The translations under genes and the position numbers were made by a program. From NCBI RefSeq assembly GCF_002224675.1, contig NZ_NMPZ01000005.1, forward strand, positions 62,001 through 126,000: 64,000 bases of DNA, written 5' to 3'. Every line of letters starts with the position of its first letter. Position 1 is the first letter of the stretch. Origin of the DNA: Segatella copri (GTDB lineage Bacteria; Bacteroidota; Bacteroidia; Bacteroidales; Bacteroidaceae). The notes below the pieces were generated by a model. It saw only the letters and a program-made list of their open reading frames with translations, searched no databases and had not been told where the DNA came from. This document shows, piece by piece, positions 38,239-47,434 of this stretch.

Positions 38239-39138
38239 TTACTGCTCCCCTTTCGTTTTCTTATCCGCCACATACATTCCTATCAGGATGCAGGCGGCAC
38301 CAGCCAGGAAATAGGGGGTAATCTGCTCGCCAAGCACCCACGAGGCGAAAATCATCGTCGTTATCGGATTGAAATAGACCCAGTTGGTAGCCTTTACCGT
38401 TCCCAGTTTTGAGATGCACCAGTTCCACGTGAGGAAGCAGATCATAGAGGCAAGGCAGCCCAGAAAGAGCAGATTGCCAAATACCTGAGGACGGGTGAAT
38501 ACCTCGAGCGGAGGAAAACCCGGAATGAAGATATAATAAGGCAAGATGGTAAGAACACCATAGAAAAACACCTTGCGGGTGATGAATGCAGGACTGTAAT
38601 CGCCCGTGGTTGACTTCATCAGCAGCGAATAAATCGCCCAGCACATACACGCCGTAAACGCCAATGCATCGCCCACCGGAGAAAGATGAAGCACAAACCT
38701 GCCGTTCAATACCACGATGATCATACCCACAAATGCCAGAAGAGAACCCAGCAGCTGGACGATATGAATGCGGTTGGAATCCTTATAGACCAGACGAACC
38801 AGCAGGGTGGCAAAGAGCGGACACGAACAGACGATGAGCGAGGTATTGGTGGTGGTGGTAAAATTCATCGCCTCATTCTCGCTGCAGAAATAGAGCGAAC
38901 CGCCCGTAATGCCCAGCAGCGCCATCTTAGCCTCATCCTGCCAGGAATCGGCAAAGAGACGGCGATGATTGAACGCCAGCATCAGCACGTAGGCGATGCT
39001 GAAACGCAGGGTGAAAATCTGAGCAGGAGAAAGCCCGTTCAGCATCAGCACCTTGGTGGAAACGAAGGTGGTTCCCCAGATCGCCACCGTCAGGAAGGCT
39101 ACCAGATGGTAGAATATATTGTTATTTTTCGTTTGCAT
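38239..39138 (-). CDS. EamA/DMT family transporter
   Basis: A 299-residue inner-membrane protein with about ten hydrophobic helices in two EamA repeats, each with the family motif near its start (VAIWGTTFVSTKVL and AFTACMCWAIYSLLMK). It probably exports a metabolite; the substrate is unknown. It converges with ATPase 1, with only one base between the two stop codons. The minus-strand -7 box TACTTTTG is at 39163-39170. Confidence 0.9.
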   Translation of the reverse strand: MQTKNNNIFYHLVAFLTVAIWGTTFVSTKVLMLNGLSPAQIFTLRFSIAYVLMLAFNHRRLFADSWQDEAKMALLGITGGSLYFCSENEAMNFTTTTNTSLIVCSCPLFATLLVRLVYKDSNRIHIVQLLGSLLAFVGMIIVVLNGRFVLHLSPVGDALAFTACMCWAIYSLLMKSTTGDYSPAFITRKVFFYGVLTILPYYIFIPGFPPLEVFTRPQVFGNLLFLGCLASMICFLTWNWCISKLGTVKATNWVYFNPITTMIFASWVLGEQITPYFLAGAACILIGMYVADKKTKGEQ

Positions 39139-39162
39139 ATCTTAATTTTTCCTTTAATGGTG

Positions 39163-39170
39163 CAAAAGTA
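39163..39170 (-). promoter_or_regulatory. -7 box of the EamA transporter gene
   Basis: TACTTTTG on the minus strand, 25 bp before the start codon. Confidence 0.6.
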
Positions 39171-39212
39171 AGATTTTTCTGTGGATAAACCAAGACTTCT
39201 GCATTTTTTTTG

Positions 39213-39220
39213 TAACTTTG
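39213..39220 (+). promoter_or_regulatory. -7 box of the RluA-type gene; decides its start
   Basis: TAACTTTG ends only 4 bp before an in-frame ATG at 39225, so transcription probably begins at or after that codon. The ATG at 39273, preceded by AAGG, is the better start. Confidence 0.65.
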
Positions 39221-39272
39221 CAGCATGATTTTCCATCCATTCCATCATACTTCAGAAAATGTTCCTGCAAGG

Positions 39273-41021
39273 ATGAACAATCCTTTGGATTACGAACCGC
39301 ATCCGCTCTGCATCCAGGCGTGCAGGGAAGTGCAGGAGATGCTTGCCAGACGAGAAGACTGGCAGGAAGAGATTGCGCACGGCAAAATGTTTGGCGTGCT
39401 CATCGTAGAAAATGTAAAAACAGATACCGATGTCCCAAAATGGGGATACCCAGCTGCCGATAGCAAGGCCCCGAAATGGGGATACCTGGCAGCCTACAGC
39501 GGACAGATTGGCGGAAGAAGCGACTGGGAGGACTTCGTGCCTGCCGTATTCGACTATCTGCAGCCCGACGGCTACTTCAAGACCCACGAGGCGGAAATCT
39601 CACGTATCAACCAGAGCATCAGCCACCTGGAGAAGGATGAAAGGATGAAGGAAGCCAGAACCCTGATCCGGCAACTGCAGGAGGAGCGGAAGCGTACCAT
39701 CGCCGCCTATCAGGAGAAGATAAAGGAAGCGAAGGCAAAGCGTGACAGCCGCAGAGAGGCAGGAAACCTATCAGAAGCGGAAGAGGCGGAGATGATCAGG
39801 GAAAGCCAGTTTATGAAGGCTGAACTGCGCCGACTGAAGAAATCGCTCTCGGAAAAGACAGCCCTGGAAACGGAATTTGAGGATTATCAGGAGAATATAC
39901 TGAGACTGAAGCAGTTGCGCAAGCAACTCTCTGATGCCCTGCAGCAATGGCTTTTCTCGCAGTTCAGAATGCTGAACCAGGAGGGAGAAAGCAAGGATCT
40001 GCTGGAGATTTTCAGAGATGAAGCCCTGAAGGAGTATCCGCAGGCGGCGATAGCTACGAGCAGGATTGCAGCCCTGAAGATGGTGCCGCCTGCCGGAAGT
40101 GGCGAGTGCTGCGAACCGAAACTGCTGCAATATGCATACCAGCATGGTTACAAACCGCTGCAGATGGCTATGTTCTGGTGGGGAGAAAGTCCGAAGGAGG
40201 AAATCCGTCACCACCTGCAGTTCTATCCAGCCTGCAACGGCAAGTGCAAGCCGATACTGCATTGGATGCTGCCGCCATCGGTATTCGAAAGCCCTGCATC
40301 GGCAGAAAACGGCATCGGCGGACAGAAGGAACCATTCCCTAAGCAGGTAGAGATGCTCTATGAGCAGGTGGAAACGCTCTACGAAGACTGCGAGCTGACC
40401 GTGATCCACAAACCTGCAGGACTGCTCTCTGTACCGGGAAAGGACGCTGCCCAGCCATCGGTCTATGCGCTGATGCGAAGGAAATATCCCGAGGCTACCG
40501 GTCCGCTCATCGTTCACCGGCTGGACATGGCGACCAGCGGACTGATGATCATCGCCAAGACCGAATTTGCCTATCATCGCCTACAGAAGGAGTTTCTGAA
40601 CCATCGGGTGCAGAAGAAATACATCGCCATCATTTCAGAAAAAGACATTTCGGGAAAGGATATTTCGGAAAAGGAGATTCCGGAAAAGGGAATCATCTCC
40701 CTTCCGCTGCTGCCCGATTATCTGAACCGCCCTTGCCAGATAGTGAATCACGAGCAGGGCAAGGAGGCCATCACGGAGTATGAAATTCTGGAGCGCATCG
40801 ACGGCTCACACCTCCGCATCGCCCTCTATCCCAAGACGGGAAGAACCCACCAGCTGCGTGTGCATTGTGCCCATCAGGAGGGCTTGAATGCACCCATCCT
40901 GGGCGATCCGCTCTACGGCAACGAGAAGGCTGCCCGACTGCATCTACATGCCGAGGAGATTACCTTCGAACATCCCCTGACGGGTAAGAAAATAACGATA
41001 AAGAGAAAGGCTGATTTCTAA
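39273..41021 (+). CDS. RluA family pseudouridine synthase with long N-terminal extension
   Basis: RNA pseudouridine synthase of the RluA group, forming pseudouridine in rRNA or tRNA. The 582-residue protein has the catalytic Asp in HRLDMATSGLMI and the conserved GRTHQLRVH in the C-terminal 240 residues. The first 330 residues are an extension seen in Bacteroidota homologues. They include a long coiled coil (about 115-250) and a segment with three cysteines (GSGECCEPKLL and ACNGKCKP), possibly metal-binding. An internal duplication repeats PKWGY-x-AA near residues 53 and 65. The ATG at 39273 is chosen over 39225 because of the promoter position. Confidence 0.88.
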   Translation: MNNPLDYEPHPLCIQACREVQEMLARREDWQEEIAHGKMFGVLIVENVKTDTDVPKWGYPAADSKAPKWGYLAAYSGQIGGRSDWEDFVPAVFDYLQPDGYFKTHEAEISRINQSISHLEKDERMKEARTLIRQLQEERKRTIAAYQEKIKEAKAKRDSRREAGNLSEAEEAEMIRESQFMKAELRRLKKSLSEKTALETEFEDYQENILRLKQLRKQLSDALQQWLFSQFRMLNQEGESKDLLEIFRDEALKEYPQAAIATSRIAALKMVPPAGSGECCEPKLLQYAYQHGYKPLQMAMFWWGESPKEEIRHHLQFYPACNGKCKPILHWMLPPSVFESPASAENGIGGQKEPFPKQVEMLYEQVETLYEDCELTVIHKPAGLLSVPGKDAAQPSVYALMRRKYPEATGPLIVHRLDMATSGLMIIAKTEFAYHRLQKEFLNHRVQKKYIAIISEKDISGKDISEKEIPEKGIISLPLLPDYLNRPCQIVNHEQGKEAITEYEILERIDGSHLRIALYPKTGRTHQLRVHCAHQEGLNAPILGDPLYGNEKAARLHLHAEEITFEHPLTGKKITIKRKADF

Positions 41022-41039
41022 ACGGAATCAGCCTTTTTT
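41006..41039. terminator. Terminator between convergent RluA and AspT-type genes
   Basis: AAAGGCTGATT (41006-41016) pairs with AATCAGCCTTT (41026-41036), followed by TTT. The stem overlaps the end of the RluA-type gene. Confidence 0.85.
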
Positions 41040-41076
41040 CTGTCTATTTTTATTCAAGTTTTTCAAGTTAAGCCCT

Positions 41077-42735
41077 TCAGACAAAGAACATGATGATGAC
41101 CTGGGCGATGATGACTCGGATAAACATGCCGAGCGGATAAACCGTAGCATAGCTGATGCTAGGCGTATCGCCATCCAGGGTCTCGTTGGCGTAGGTAAGC
41201 GCCATCGGATTCGCCATACTGCCGCAGAGAATGCCGCAGATGCTGCCAAAATCGTACTTCTTGGTCTTCAGGATGATGAAGCCCACTATGATAACCGGAA
41301 CCACCGTGATGAGGAAACCGATGCCTACCCACATCAAGCCCTCGGGACGAACCACCGTCTCGAAGAACTGTCCACCAGCCGACAGGCCCAGACAGCCCAG
41401 ATACAGGGCAAGACCCAGCTCGCGGAGCATCAGTCCCGCACTACGCGTCATATAGGAGATGAACTGCACCCTAGGGCCCAGCGCACCAATCAGAATACCC
41501 ATTACGATAGGACCACCGGCAATACCCAGACGTACGGGAGCCGTCATTCCCGGAATATTCAGCGGAATGGTTCCCACGGCGAGTCCTAGAATGATACCCA
41601 GGAAGATGGCGCCCAGGTTAGGCTCGTTGAGCGTCTTCACGGCATTGCCCAGAAACTGCTCCACATGGTCGATGCTCGTAGGGTCGCCCACCACCGTCAG
41701 GCGGTCGCCATACTGCAGACGGAGGTCGTCGGTAGCCAGCAGTCGGATATCACCACGCAGCACTCGGCTCACATTCACGCCATAGGTATTGCGCATCTGC
41801 AGGCTTCCCAGTCGCTTGCCGTTGAGTCCCGGACGGGTCATCACGATGATTCTGCTCTCCAGTTTGGCATCGATGGCGTTCCAGTCCACCTTATCATTAT
41901 TCCACTCCTTATCCACCTTCTTTCCGAAGAGTATCTGCATGGCAGCTGCCTCATCCTTATTGGTAACCACGAGCACATTATCGTTGGTATGGAGCACGGT
42001 ATCAGCCTCAGGAATGATGACCTGCTCGCCTCGCCATACACGGGAGATGATGAACTTGCGATGGGTCATCATCGAGATTTCGGCGATGGTACTGCCGTTG
42101 AGAGCCGGGTTTACGATGACGTACTGTCCGATGGATGTATGGTCATCCTCATCGGCACGTCGGATCTCCAGGTCCTCAGGCTTTACGAAGAGCTTTCGCA
42201 GGAACATCATCGCCAGGATGACGCCCACAACGCCCAGAGGATAGGTTACCGCACAGCCCAGGGCTGCTCCGCCGCTAGGCAATCCCAACTGCTGCAGCGC
42301 CTGCTGAGCAGCACCCAGAGCCGGAGTATTGGTGGTGGCACCGCAGAGAATGCCCACCATATCGGGCAGGCTCACGGGCAGCACCAGGCACAGGGCAAGC
42401 GAAAATACGGTGCCCACGGCGATGACTGCCAGGCTCCAGAGATTGAGCGAGATGCCCTCGTGGCGCATCGAACCGAAGAAGTTAGGACCCACATAGAGAC
42501 CCAGCACATACACGAACATGGTGAGTCCGAAGCTCTCGGCAAACTCCAGCATGTTCTCGTCGATGGAGAGTCCGAGATGGCCCGCCACGATGCCCACAAA
42601 GAATACGAAAGCTATGCCGAGGGAGATTCCCTTGACATGAATCTTGCCCAGGGCAAGACCTAAGGTACAAATCAATGAAAGAATGACGATGCCCTGCACC
42701 GCCGAATGCACGTTGATTAAATGATCAAACCACAT
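41077..42735 (-). CDS. AspT/YidE family putative transporter with TrkA-C domains
   Basis: A 552-residue inner-membrane transporter of the aspartate:alanine exchanger family. It has two membrane halves of five to six helices around a cytosolic region holding two TrkA-C regulatory domains (about 200-370, including IVNPALNGSTIAEISMM and RPGLNGKRLGSLQMR). Both halves carry the family motif (GATTNTPALGAAQQA and GSMANPMALTYANE). The substrate is unknown. It is transcribed divergently from the PfkB kinase gene, with a -7 box at 42791-42798. Confidence 0.9.
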   Translation of the reverse strand: MWFDHLINVHSAVQGIVILSLICTLGLALGKIHVKGISLGIAFVFFVGIVAGHLGLSIDENMLEFAESFGLTMFVYVLGLYVGPNFFGSMRHEGISLNLWSLAVIAVGTVFSLALCLVLPVSLPDMVGILCGATTNTPALGAAQQALQQLGLPSGGAALGCAVTYPLGVVGVILAMMFLRKLFVKPEDLEIRRADEDDHTSIGQYVIVNPALNGSTIAEISMMTHRKFIISRVWRGEQVIIPEADTVLHTNDNVLVVTNKDEAAAMQILFGKKVDKEWNNDKVDWNAIDAKLESRIIVMTRPGLNGKRLGSLQMRNTYGVNVSRVLRGDIRLLATDDLRLQYGDRLTVVGDPTSIDHVEQFLGNAVKTLNEPNLGAIFLGIILGLAVGTIPLNIPGMTAPVRLGIAGGPIVMGILIGALGPRVQFISYMTRSAGLMLRELGLALYLGCLGLSAGGQFFETVVRPEGLMWVGIGFLITVVPVIIVGFIILKTKKYDFGSICGILCGSMANPMALTYANETLDGDTPSISYATVYPLGMFIRVIIAQVIIMFFV

Positions 42736-42790
42736 AATTATAAGTTTCTATCTTTTCTCGAGATAATGTTCAATTTTCTAAATTCGGCTG

Positions 42791-42798
42791 CAAAGGTA
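42791..42798 (-). promoter_or_regulatory. -7 box of the AspT/YidE-type gene
   Basis: TACCTTTG on the minus strand, 56 bp before the start codon. Confidence 0.6.
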
Positions 42799-42904
42799 CA
42801 TTAAATAAAGAACATCACAAAAGAAAAATGCCCTTTTCTTCTAAATATTTGCAATAAAAGCTGAATTTAAAGCAAAAAACCAAATCTAACTCAAAGTTTT
42901 TTTG

Positions 42905-42912
42905 TACCTTTG
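42905..42912 (+). promoter_or_regulatory. -7 box of the PfkB kinase gene
   Basis: TACCTTTG on the plus strand, 22 bp before the ATG. Confidence 0.6.
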
Positions 42913-42934
42913 CACCCGTTTAAAATAGAAATAG

Positions 42935-43804
42935 ATGAAAGATATTTGTTGTATAGGGCACGTAACCAAAGACAAGATAGTTACCCCAAACAGAACTGTT
43001 TACATGGCTGGCGGCACATCGTTCTACTTCGCCTACGCCATCAACCAACTGCCCAAGGATGTGAGCTTTTCGCTCATCACGGCAATGGATCCAACAGAAA
43101 CAGAGCCTGTAGAAAAGATGCGCCAGGCGGGCATAGAAGTAACCCTCAATCCTTCGCGCAATACCGTCTTCTTCGAGAATATCTACGGAGAAAACCAGAA
43201 CGAGCGCAAGCAGCGTGTGCTTGCCAAGGCTGATCCATTCACCATCAGACAGCTGGAGCACGTGGAGGCGAAGGTCTATCACCTGGGAAGTCTGCTGAGC
43301 GATGATTTCTCGCCCGAGGTAGTGGAATTCCTCTCGCGCAGCGGAAGGGTTTCCATCGACGTGCAGGGCTATCTGCGCGAGGTGAGAGACGAGAAGGTGT
43401 ATCCGATAGACTGGAAGGATAAGCTGGAAGTGCTGAAGAACACCTACTATCTGAAGGTGAACGAGACGGAGATGGAGACCATCACGGGGCTGAAGGAGCC
43501 ACGCGAGGCTGCGAAGCTGATACATTCGTGGGGAGTTACCGAGGTAATCATCACGCTGGGCAGCGAGGGTTCTCTGATTTATGTAGATGACACCTTCTAC
43601 GAGATTCCCGCCTATCCTCCTCACGAGGTGGTGGATGCTACCGGATGCGGCGACACCTATTCTGCCGGTTATCTCTACAAGCGACTGCAGGGCGCCACTC
43701 CTACCGAGGCTGGCAAGTTTGCGGCTGCCATGTGCACAATCAAGCTGGAGCACAATGGTCCGTTCAACCGCACCATCCAGGACGTAGAACGCATCATGAA
43801 ATAA
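42935..43804 (+). CDS. PfkB family carbohydrate/nucleoside kinase
   Basis: Cytosolic kinase of the ribokinase-like fold, 289 residues. It shows the N-terminal GHVTKDKIV and YMAGGTSFYFAYAI, the internal KVNETEMETITGL and the C-terminal catalytic and anion-hole motif DATGCGDTYSAGYLY (base Asp in GCGD). Substrate class cannot be assigned from this sequence; a sugar or nucleoside is possible. It is transcribed singly, with the helicase gene 65 bp downstream behind its own promoter. Confidence 0.9.
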   Translation: MKDICCIGHVTKDKIVTPNRTVYMAGGTSFYFAYAINQLPKDVSFSLITAMDPTETEPVEKMRQAGIEVTLNPSRNTVFFENIYGENQNERKQRVLAKADPFTIRQLEHVEAKVYHLGSLLSDDFSPEVVEFLSRSGRVSIDVQGYLREVRDEKVYPIDWKDKLEVLKNTYYLKVNETEMETITGLKEPREAAKLIHSWGVTEVIITLGSEGSLIYVDDTFYEIPAYPPHEVVDATGCGDTYSAGYLYKRLQGATPTEAGKFAAAMCTIKLEHNGPFNRTIQDVERIMK

Positions 43805-43853
43805 ATTTTAGATAATTTATCCTATTATCTTCTTATTTTTGCCTGAATTGGTG

Positions 43854-43861
43854 TAACTTTG
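43854..43861 (+). promoter_or_regulatory. -7 box of the SF1 helicase gene
   Basis: TAACTTTG, 8 bp before the ATG at 43870, so the transcript would have almost no leader. Confidence 0.55.
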
Positions 43862-43869
43862 CATCCTAT

Positions 43870-45873
43870 ATGGAACAGATTTCACCAATTCAGGCATTAT
43901 TGCAACAACGCACCCTGCTCCAGCTGGAGTATTACACCGAGAAGGAAGCCTTCCGCAAGCTCACCGAACAGATGGGAATGCAGCGCAAGGTGAAACGAGG
44001 TGATGCCTGGTTCCCGCTCCGTGTGGGAAAAAGCTTTTATAATTCGCTGAATCAAACAGCCATTGAGGTCTTCCGCACCTCTGATCAGGATATCGAGCAC
44101 AACTTTGAGTTCGGTCGCCCCGTCATGTTCTTTATGGTCAAGAAGATGGACAAGAATGAGAACCAGGACAGAAAAGTTCAAAGTATCAAATATTTTTCTT
44201 TTACCGGAACCGTGAGCTATGTGGATGGCGACAGAATGGTGATTACCGTGCCCGACTCTGCCCCATTGCTCGACTTGCAGCAATCTGCGGAGCCTATCGG
44301 CGTGCAGCTATCCTTTGATGAAACCAGCTACAAGCTGATGTTCGAGGCTTTGGATAGAGTGATGAAGGCAAAGAACAACCGCCTGGCTTATCTCCGCGAC
44401 TTATTCTATTCGCATCAGAAGGCAGGCAGATTCTCCTTCGAACCAATGAAGTTCCCTTGGCTCAATCCTACCCAGGAAAGGGCTGTGAATGAGGTGCTCT
44501 GGGCGAAGGATGTGGCGATTGTTCATGGACCTCCGGGAACCGGAAAGACCACGACCCTGGTGGAAGCCATCAACGAAACCCTGATGCGAGAGAGTCAGGT
44601 GCTGGTGTGTGCACAGAGCAATATGGCGGTGGATTGGATTTCTGAAAAATTGGTGGATAGAGGCATCAACGTGCTCCGTATCGGAAACCCTACCCGTGTG
44701 AACGACAAGATGCTGGGCTTCACCTACGAGCGCCGTTTCGAGAGTCATCCCGACTATCCGCAGCTCTGGGCTATCCGCAAGGCAATCAGAGAATTAAGAA
44801 AAAACAGGAAGAAAGGCAGCGAGAACTATCATCAGAAGATGGATAGGCTGAAGAGCCGTGCCGCCGAGATAGAAATCCGCATCAATTCTGAACTCTTTGG
44901 CGAGGCGCGTGTCATCGCCTGCACCCTGGTGGGCTCTGCCCACCGGTTGCTGGAAGGCATGAAGTTCGGCACCCTGTTTATCGACGAGGCAGCCCAGGCT
45001 TTGGAAGCCGCCTGCTGGATTCCGATGAAGAGAGCCAGCCGGGTGATTCTGGCGGGCGACCATTGTCAGCTGCCACCTACCGTGAAGAGTATTGCGGCAT
45101 TGAGAGCCGGACTTGGCAAGACCCTGATGGAGCGCATCGCCGAAAACAAGCCGGAGGTAGTAACCCTGCTGAAAATCCAATACCGCATGAACGACGAAAT
45201 CATGCGATTCTCCAGCGACTGGTTCTACGGGGGCAAGGTGGAGAGTGCGCCTCAGATCAAATACCGAAGCGTATTGGATTACGACCATCCGATTACGTGG
45301 ATTGATACTTCGAACGAGGAGAATCAGATAACGATAGAAGGAGAAGATGCTCCTGAGGATTCTGCTTCCACAGCATCTTCTGTATCTGCAGCCAATCAGA
45401 ATTCTGATTTGAACTTCAAGGAGCAGTTTGTGGGCGAGAGTTTCGGGCGTATCAACAAGGCGGAAGCCGAGCTTACCCTGCTCACCCTGGCGGAATACTT
45501 CACCAAGATAGGCAAGCAGCGGGTATTGAGCGAGAGCATCGACGTAGGCATCATTTCGCCTTATCGTGCCCAGGTGCAGTATCTGAAGAAGCTCATCAAG
45601 AAGTATGAGTTCTTCAAGCCTTACCGCCGTCTGATCAGCGTAAACACGGTGGATGGTTTCCAGGGGCAGGAAAGAGACGTGATTCTCATCTCGCTGGTAC
45701 GTTCCAACGATGAAGGCCAGATAGGTTTCCTGAAAGACCTCCGCCGCATGAACGTGGCGATGACGAGAGCCCGCATGAAGCTCATCATCCTGGGCAACAA
45801 GGACACGATGACGAAGCATCCTTTCTACAAGAAACTGTGGGAGTATGTGGAAGGGCTCAATAATGATGAATAA
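43870..45873 (+). CDS. Superfamily 1 DNA/RNA helicase, Upf1/IGHMBP2-like
   Basis: A 667-residue helicase with motif I GPPGTGKTTTLVEA (about 218-231), motif II IDEAAQALE (about 371), motif III GDHCQLPPTV, motif IV-like ISPYRAQVQYLKK, motif V TVDGFQGQERDVI and motif VI NVAMTRAR. An N-terminal 200-residue region resembles the beta-barrel insert of this group. Its role is probably in nucleic acid repair or RNA processing. It ends just before the phased repeats that precede ATPase 2. Confidence 0.92.
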   Translation: MEQISPIQALLQQRTLLQLEYYTEKEAFRKLTEQMGMQRKVKRGDAWFPLRVGKSFYNSLNQTAIEVFRTSDQDIEHNFEFGRPVMFFMVKKMDKNENQDRKVQSIKYFSFTGTVSYVDGDRMVITVPDSAPLLDLQQSAEPIGVQLSFDETSYKLMFEALDRVMKAKNNRLAYLRDLFYSHQKAGRFSFEPMKFPWLNPTQERAVNEVLWAKDVAIVHGPPGTGKTTTLVEAINETLMRESQVLVCAQSNMAVDWISEKLVDRGINVLRIGNPTRVNDKMLGFTYERRFESHPDYPQLWAIRKAIRELRKNRKKGSENYHQKMDRLKSRAAEIEIRINSELFGEARVIACTLVGSAHRLLEGMKFGTLFIDEAAQALEAACWIPMKRASRVILAGDHCQLPPTVKSIAALRAGLGKTLMERIAENKPEVVTLLKIQYRMNDEIMRFSSDWFYGGKVESAPQIKYRSVLDYDHPITWIDTSNEENQITIEGEDAPEDSASTASSVSAANQNSDLNFKEQFVGESFGRINKAEAELTLLTLAEYFTKIGKQRVLSESIDVGIISPYRAQVQYLKKLIKKYEFFKPYRRLISVNTVDGFQGQERDVILISLVRSNDEGQIGFLKDLRRMNVAMTRARMKLIILGNKDTMTKHPFYKKLWEYVEGLNNDE

Positions 45874-45877
45874 GAAC

Positions 45878-45971
45878 GAAGTTCGTGTAAAAAAGTGTAT
45901 GTATGCAAGGAAAGTTCGTGTAGAAAAGTGTTGAAAACATTTGGAAGTTCGTGTAAAAAAGTGTATCTTTG
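45878..45971 (+). promoter_or_regulatory. Three 33-bp-pitch repeats and promoter of ATPase 2
   Basis: Repeats GAAGTTCGTGTAAAAAAGTG start at 45878, 45911 and 45944, exactly 33 bp apart. The last copy ends at the first base of the -7 box TATCTTTG (45964-45971), so it fills the -33/-7 spacer. The array begins a few bases after the helicase stop codon. Confidence 0.85.
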
Positions 45972-46033
45972 CAACCGACAGAGCGGTTTAAACATCATAA
46001 CAGCAAGTTATTAACATCATTAACAACTTCAAA

Positions 46034-47338
46034 ATGTATGTAAGGATGAAAAGAACGATCATAGAACAATTAAAAGCATGGAAAGAGAGCCTTTACAGAA
46101 AGCCCTTAATCTTATCAGGAGCAAGACAAGTAGGCAAGACTTATATCCTCCAGGAGTTTGGGAAACAGGAATATGACCACGTTGCCTACATCAACTGTGA
46201 TGGAAACTCTGAGATTGCCAACATATTTGCAGAAGATTATGATATGAAGCGAGTCCTAATGGTTATCGGAGCCATTAGCAAACAGCCTATAATCCCTGGC
46301 AAAACGCTTATCATTCTGGATGAAATACAAGAACTTCACAAGGGACTTTCCTCGCTGAAGTATTTCTGTGAAAATGCACCAGAATACCATGTGGCTGTAG
46401 CAGGTTCACTTTTAGGCGTTGCCATGCACCAAGGAGAATCCGCCCCAGTGGGAAAGGTTGACATCATTCGCCTCTACCCTATGTCTTTCGAAGAGTTTCT
46501 TATGGCAAAAGACGAAGAACAGTTGCTGAACATATTGAAAAGTAAAGACTGGAAGACCATCACATTACTTCATGATAAACTCATCAAGATATTAAGAGAA
46601 TATTATTTTGTAGGGGGAATGCCTGAGGCTGTGAAAACTTATCTTGCAACTAACGATGCAAATCTCGTCAGACAGGTTCAGAACAACATTCTCACCATTT
46701 ATCGTAGTGACATGTCGAAGCATGTCAGCCCAAATGAAGCCACTCGCATCAGCATGGTTTGGCAATCCATCCCTTCCCAGCTTGCCAAGGAAAACAAGAA
46801 GTTCATCTATGGAGCGGTGAGAAGCGGAGCACGAGCCAAGGATTTTGAGATGGCAATACAATGGCTGGTGGATGCAGGTCTCACCTATCGCATTTCCCGA
46901 GTAAGAGAAGTTGGAATGCCTTTGAAGTTTTACGAAGACCTCAATGCCTTCAAGCTGTTTCTCCTGGATGTCGGCCTCCTGGGTGCGCTGAGCGAGATGG
47001 AACCTGCCCAAATGCTCATCTCCAACAAAGCCATGACGGAGAGCAAGGGGGCGTTCACGGAAAACTACGTCCTTACCCAGCTATTATGTCAACAGGACAT
47101 TTACACCTATTATTATAGTAGGGAAGACGCTCGCTTGGAGATAGACTTCCTTGCCCAGCACCAAGGGGTGATAACTCCGATAGAGGTAAAAGCGGAAGAG
47201 AACCTGCGTTCCAAGTCACTTCGCGCCTTCTTTGACGCCCATCCCGACTTGCGAGCCATCCGCTTCTCCATGTCGCCATACAAGGAGCAAGAGTGGATGA
47301 AGAATGTCCCATTGTACGGGGTAGAGGAGAGTTTCTAG
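46034..47338 (+). CDS. AAA_14/DUF4143 P-loop ATPase (ATPase 2)
   Basis: A 434-residue ATPase with Walker A SGARQVGKTYILQEFG (about 28-43) and Walker B LIILDEIQELHKG. The DUF4143 C-terminal region includes RLEIDFLAQHQGVITPIEVK. Here the PD-(D/E)XK pattern D-x(n)-E-x-K is intact, unlike ATPases 1 and 3. It belongs to a different subgroup from those two. Either the ATG at 46034 or the one at 46046 (MKRTIIEQLKAWKE, the usual family start) may be used. Confidence 0.85.
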   Translation: MYVRMKRTIIEQLKAWKESLYRKPLILSGARQVGKTYILQEFGKQEYDHVAYINCDGNSEIANIFAEDYDMKRVLMVIGAISKQPIIPGKTLIILDEIQELHKGLSSLKYFCENAPEYHVAVAGSLLGVAMHQGESAPVGKVDIIRLYPMSFEEFLMAKDEEQLLNILKSKDWKTITLLHDKLIKILREYYFVGGMPEAVKTYLATNDANLVRQVQNNILTIYRSDMSKHVSPNEATRISMVWQSIPSQLAKENKKFIYGAVRSGARAKDFEMAIQWLVDAGLTYRISRVREVGMPLKFYEDLNAFKLFLLDVGLLGALSEMEPAQMLISNKAMTESKGAFTENYVLTQLLCQQDIYTYYYSREDARLEIDFLAQHQGVITPIEVKAEENLRSKSLRAFFDAHPDLRAIRFSMSPYKEQEWMKNVPLYGVEESF

Positions 47339-47434
47339 GAACTCTTCTCACAATACTCCCTGAACTTTGCCTTAGTCATAGCAATACCAATGAGTCTATT
47401 AGATAACGCAACAATAACAACAAAATAAAACAAT

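Noticed and set aside
45878..45966. Possible mini-CRISPR array (repeats with unique spacers)
   Set aside because: Period of 33 bp, spacers of about 12-13 bp, no cas genes, and a promoter box directly after the last repeat. The geometry fits an operator.
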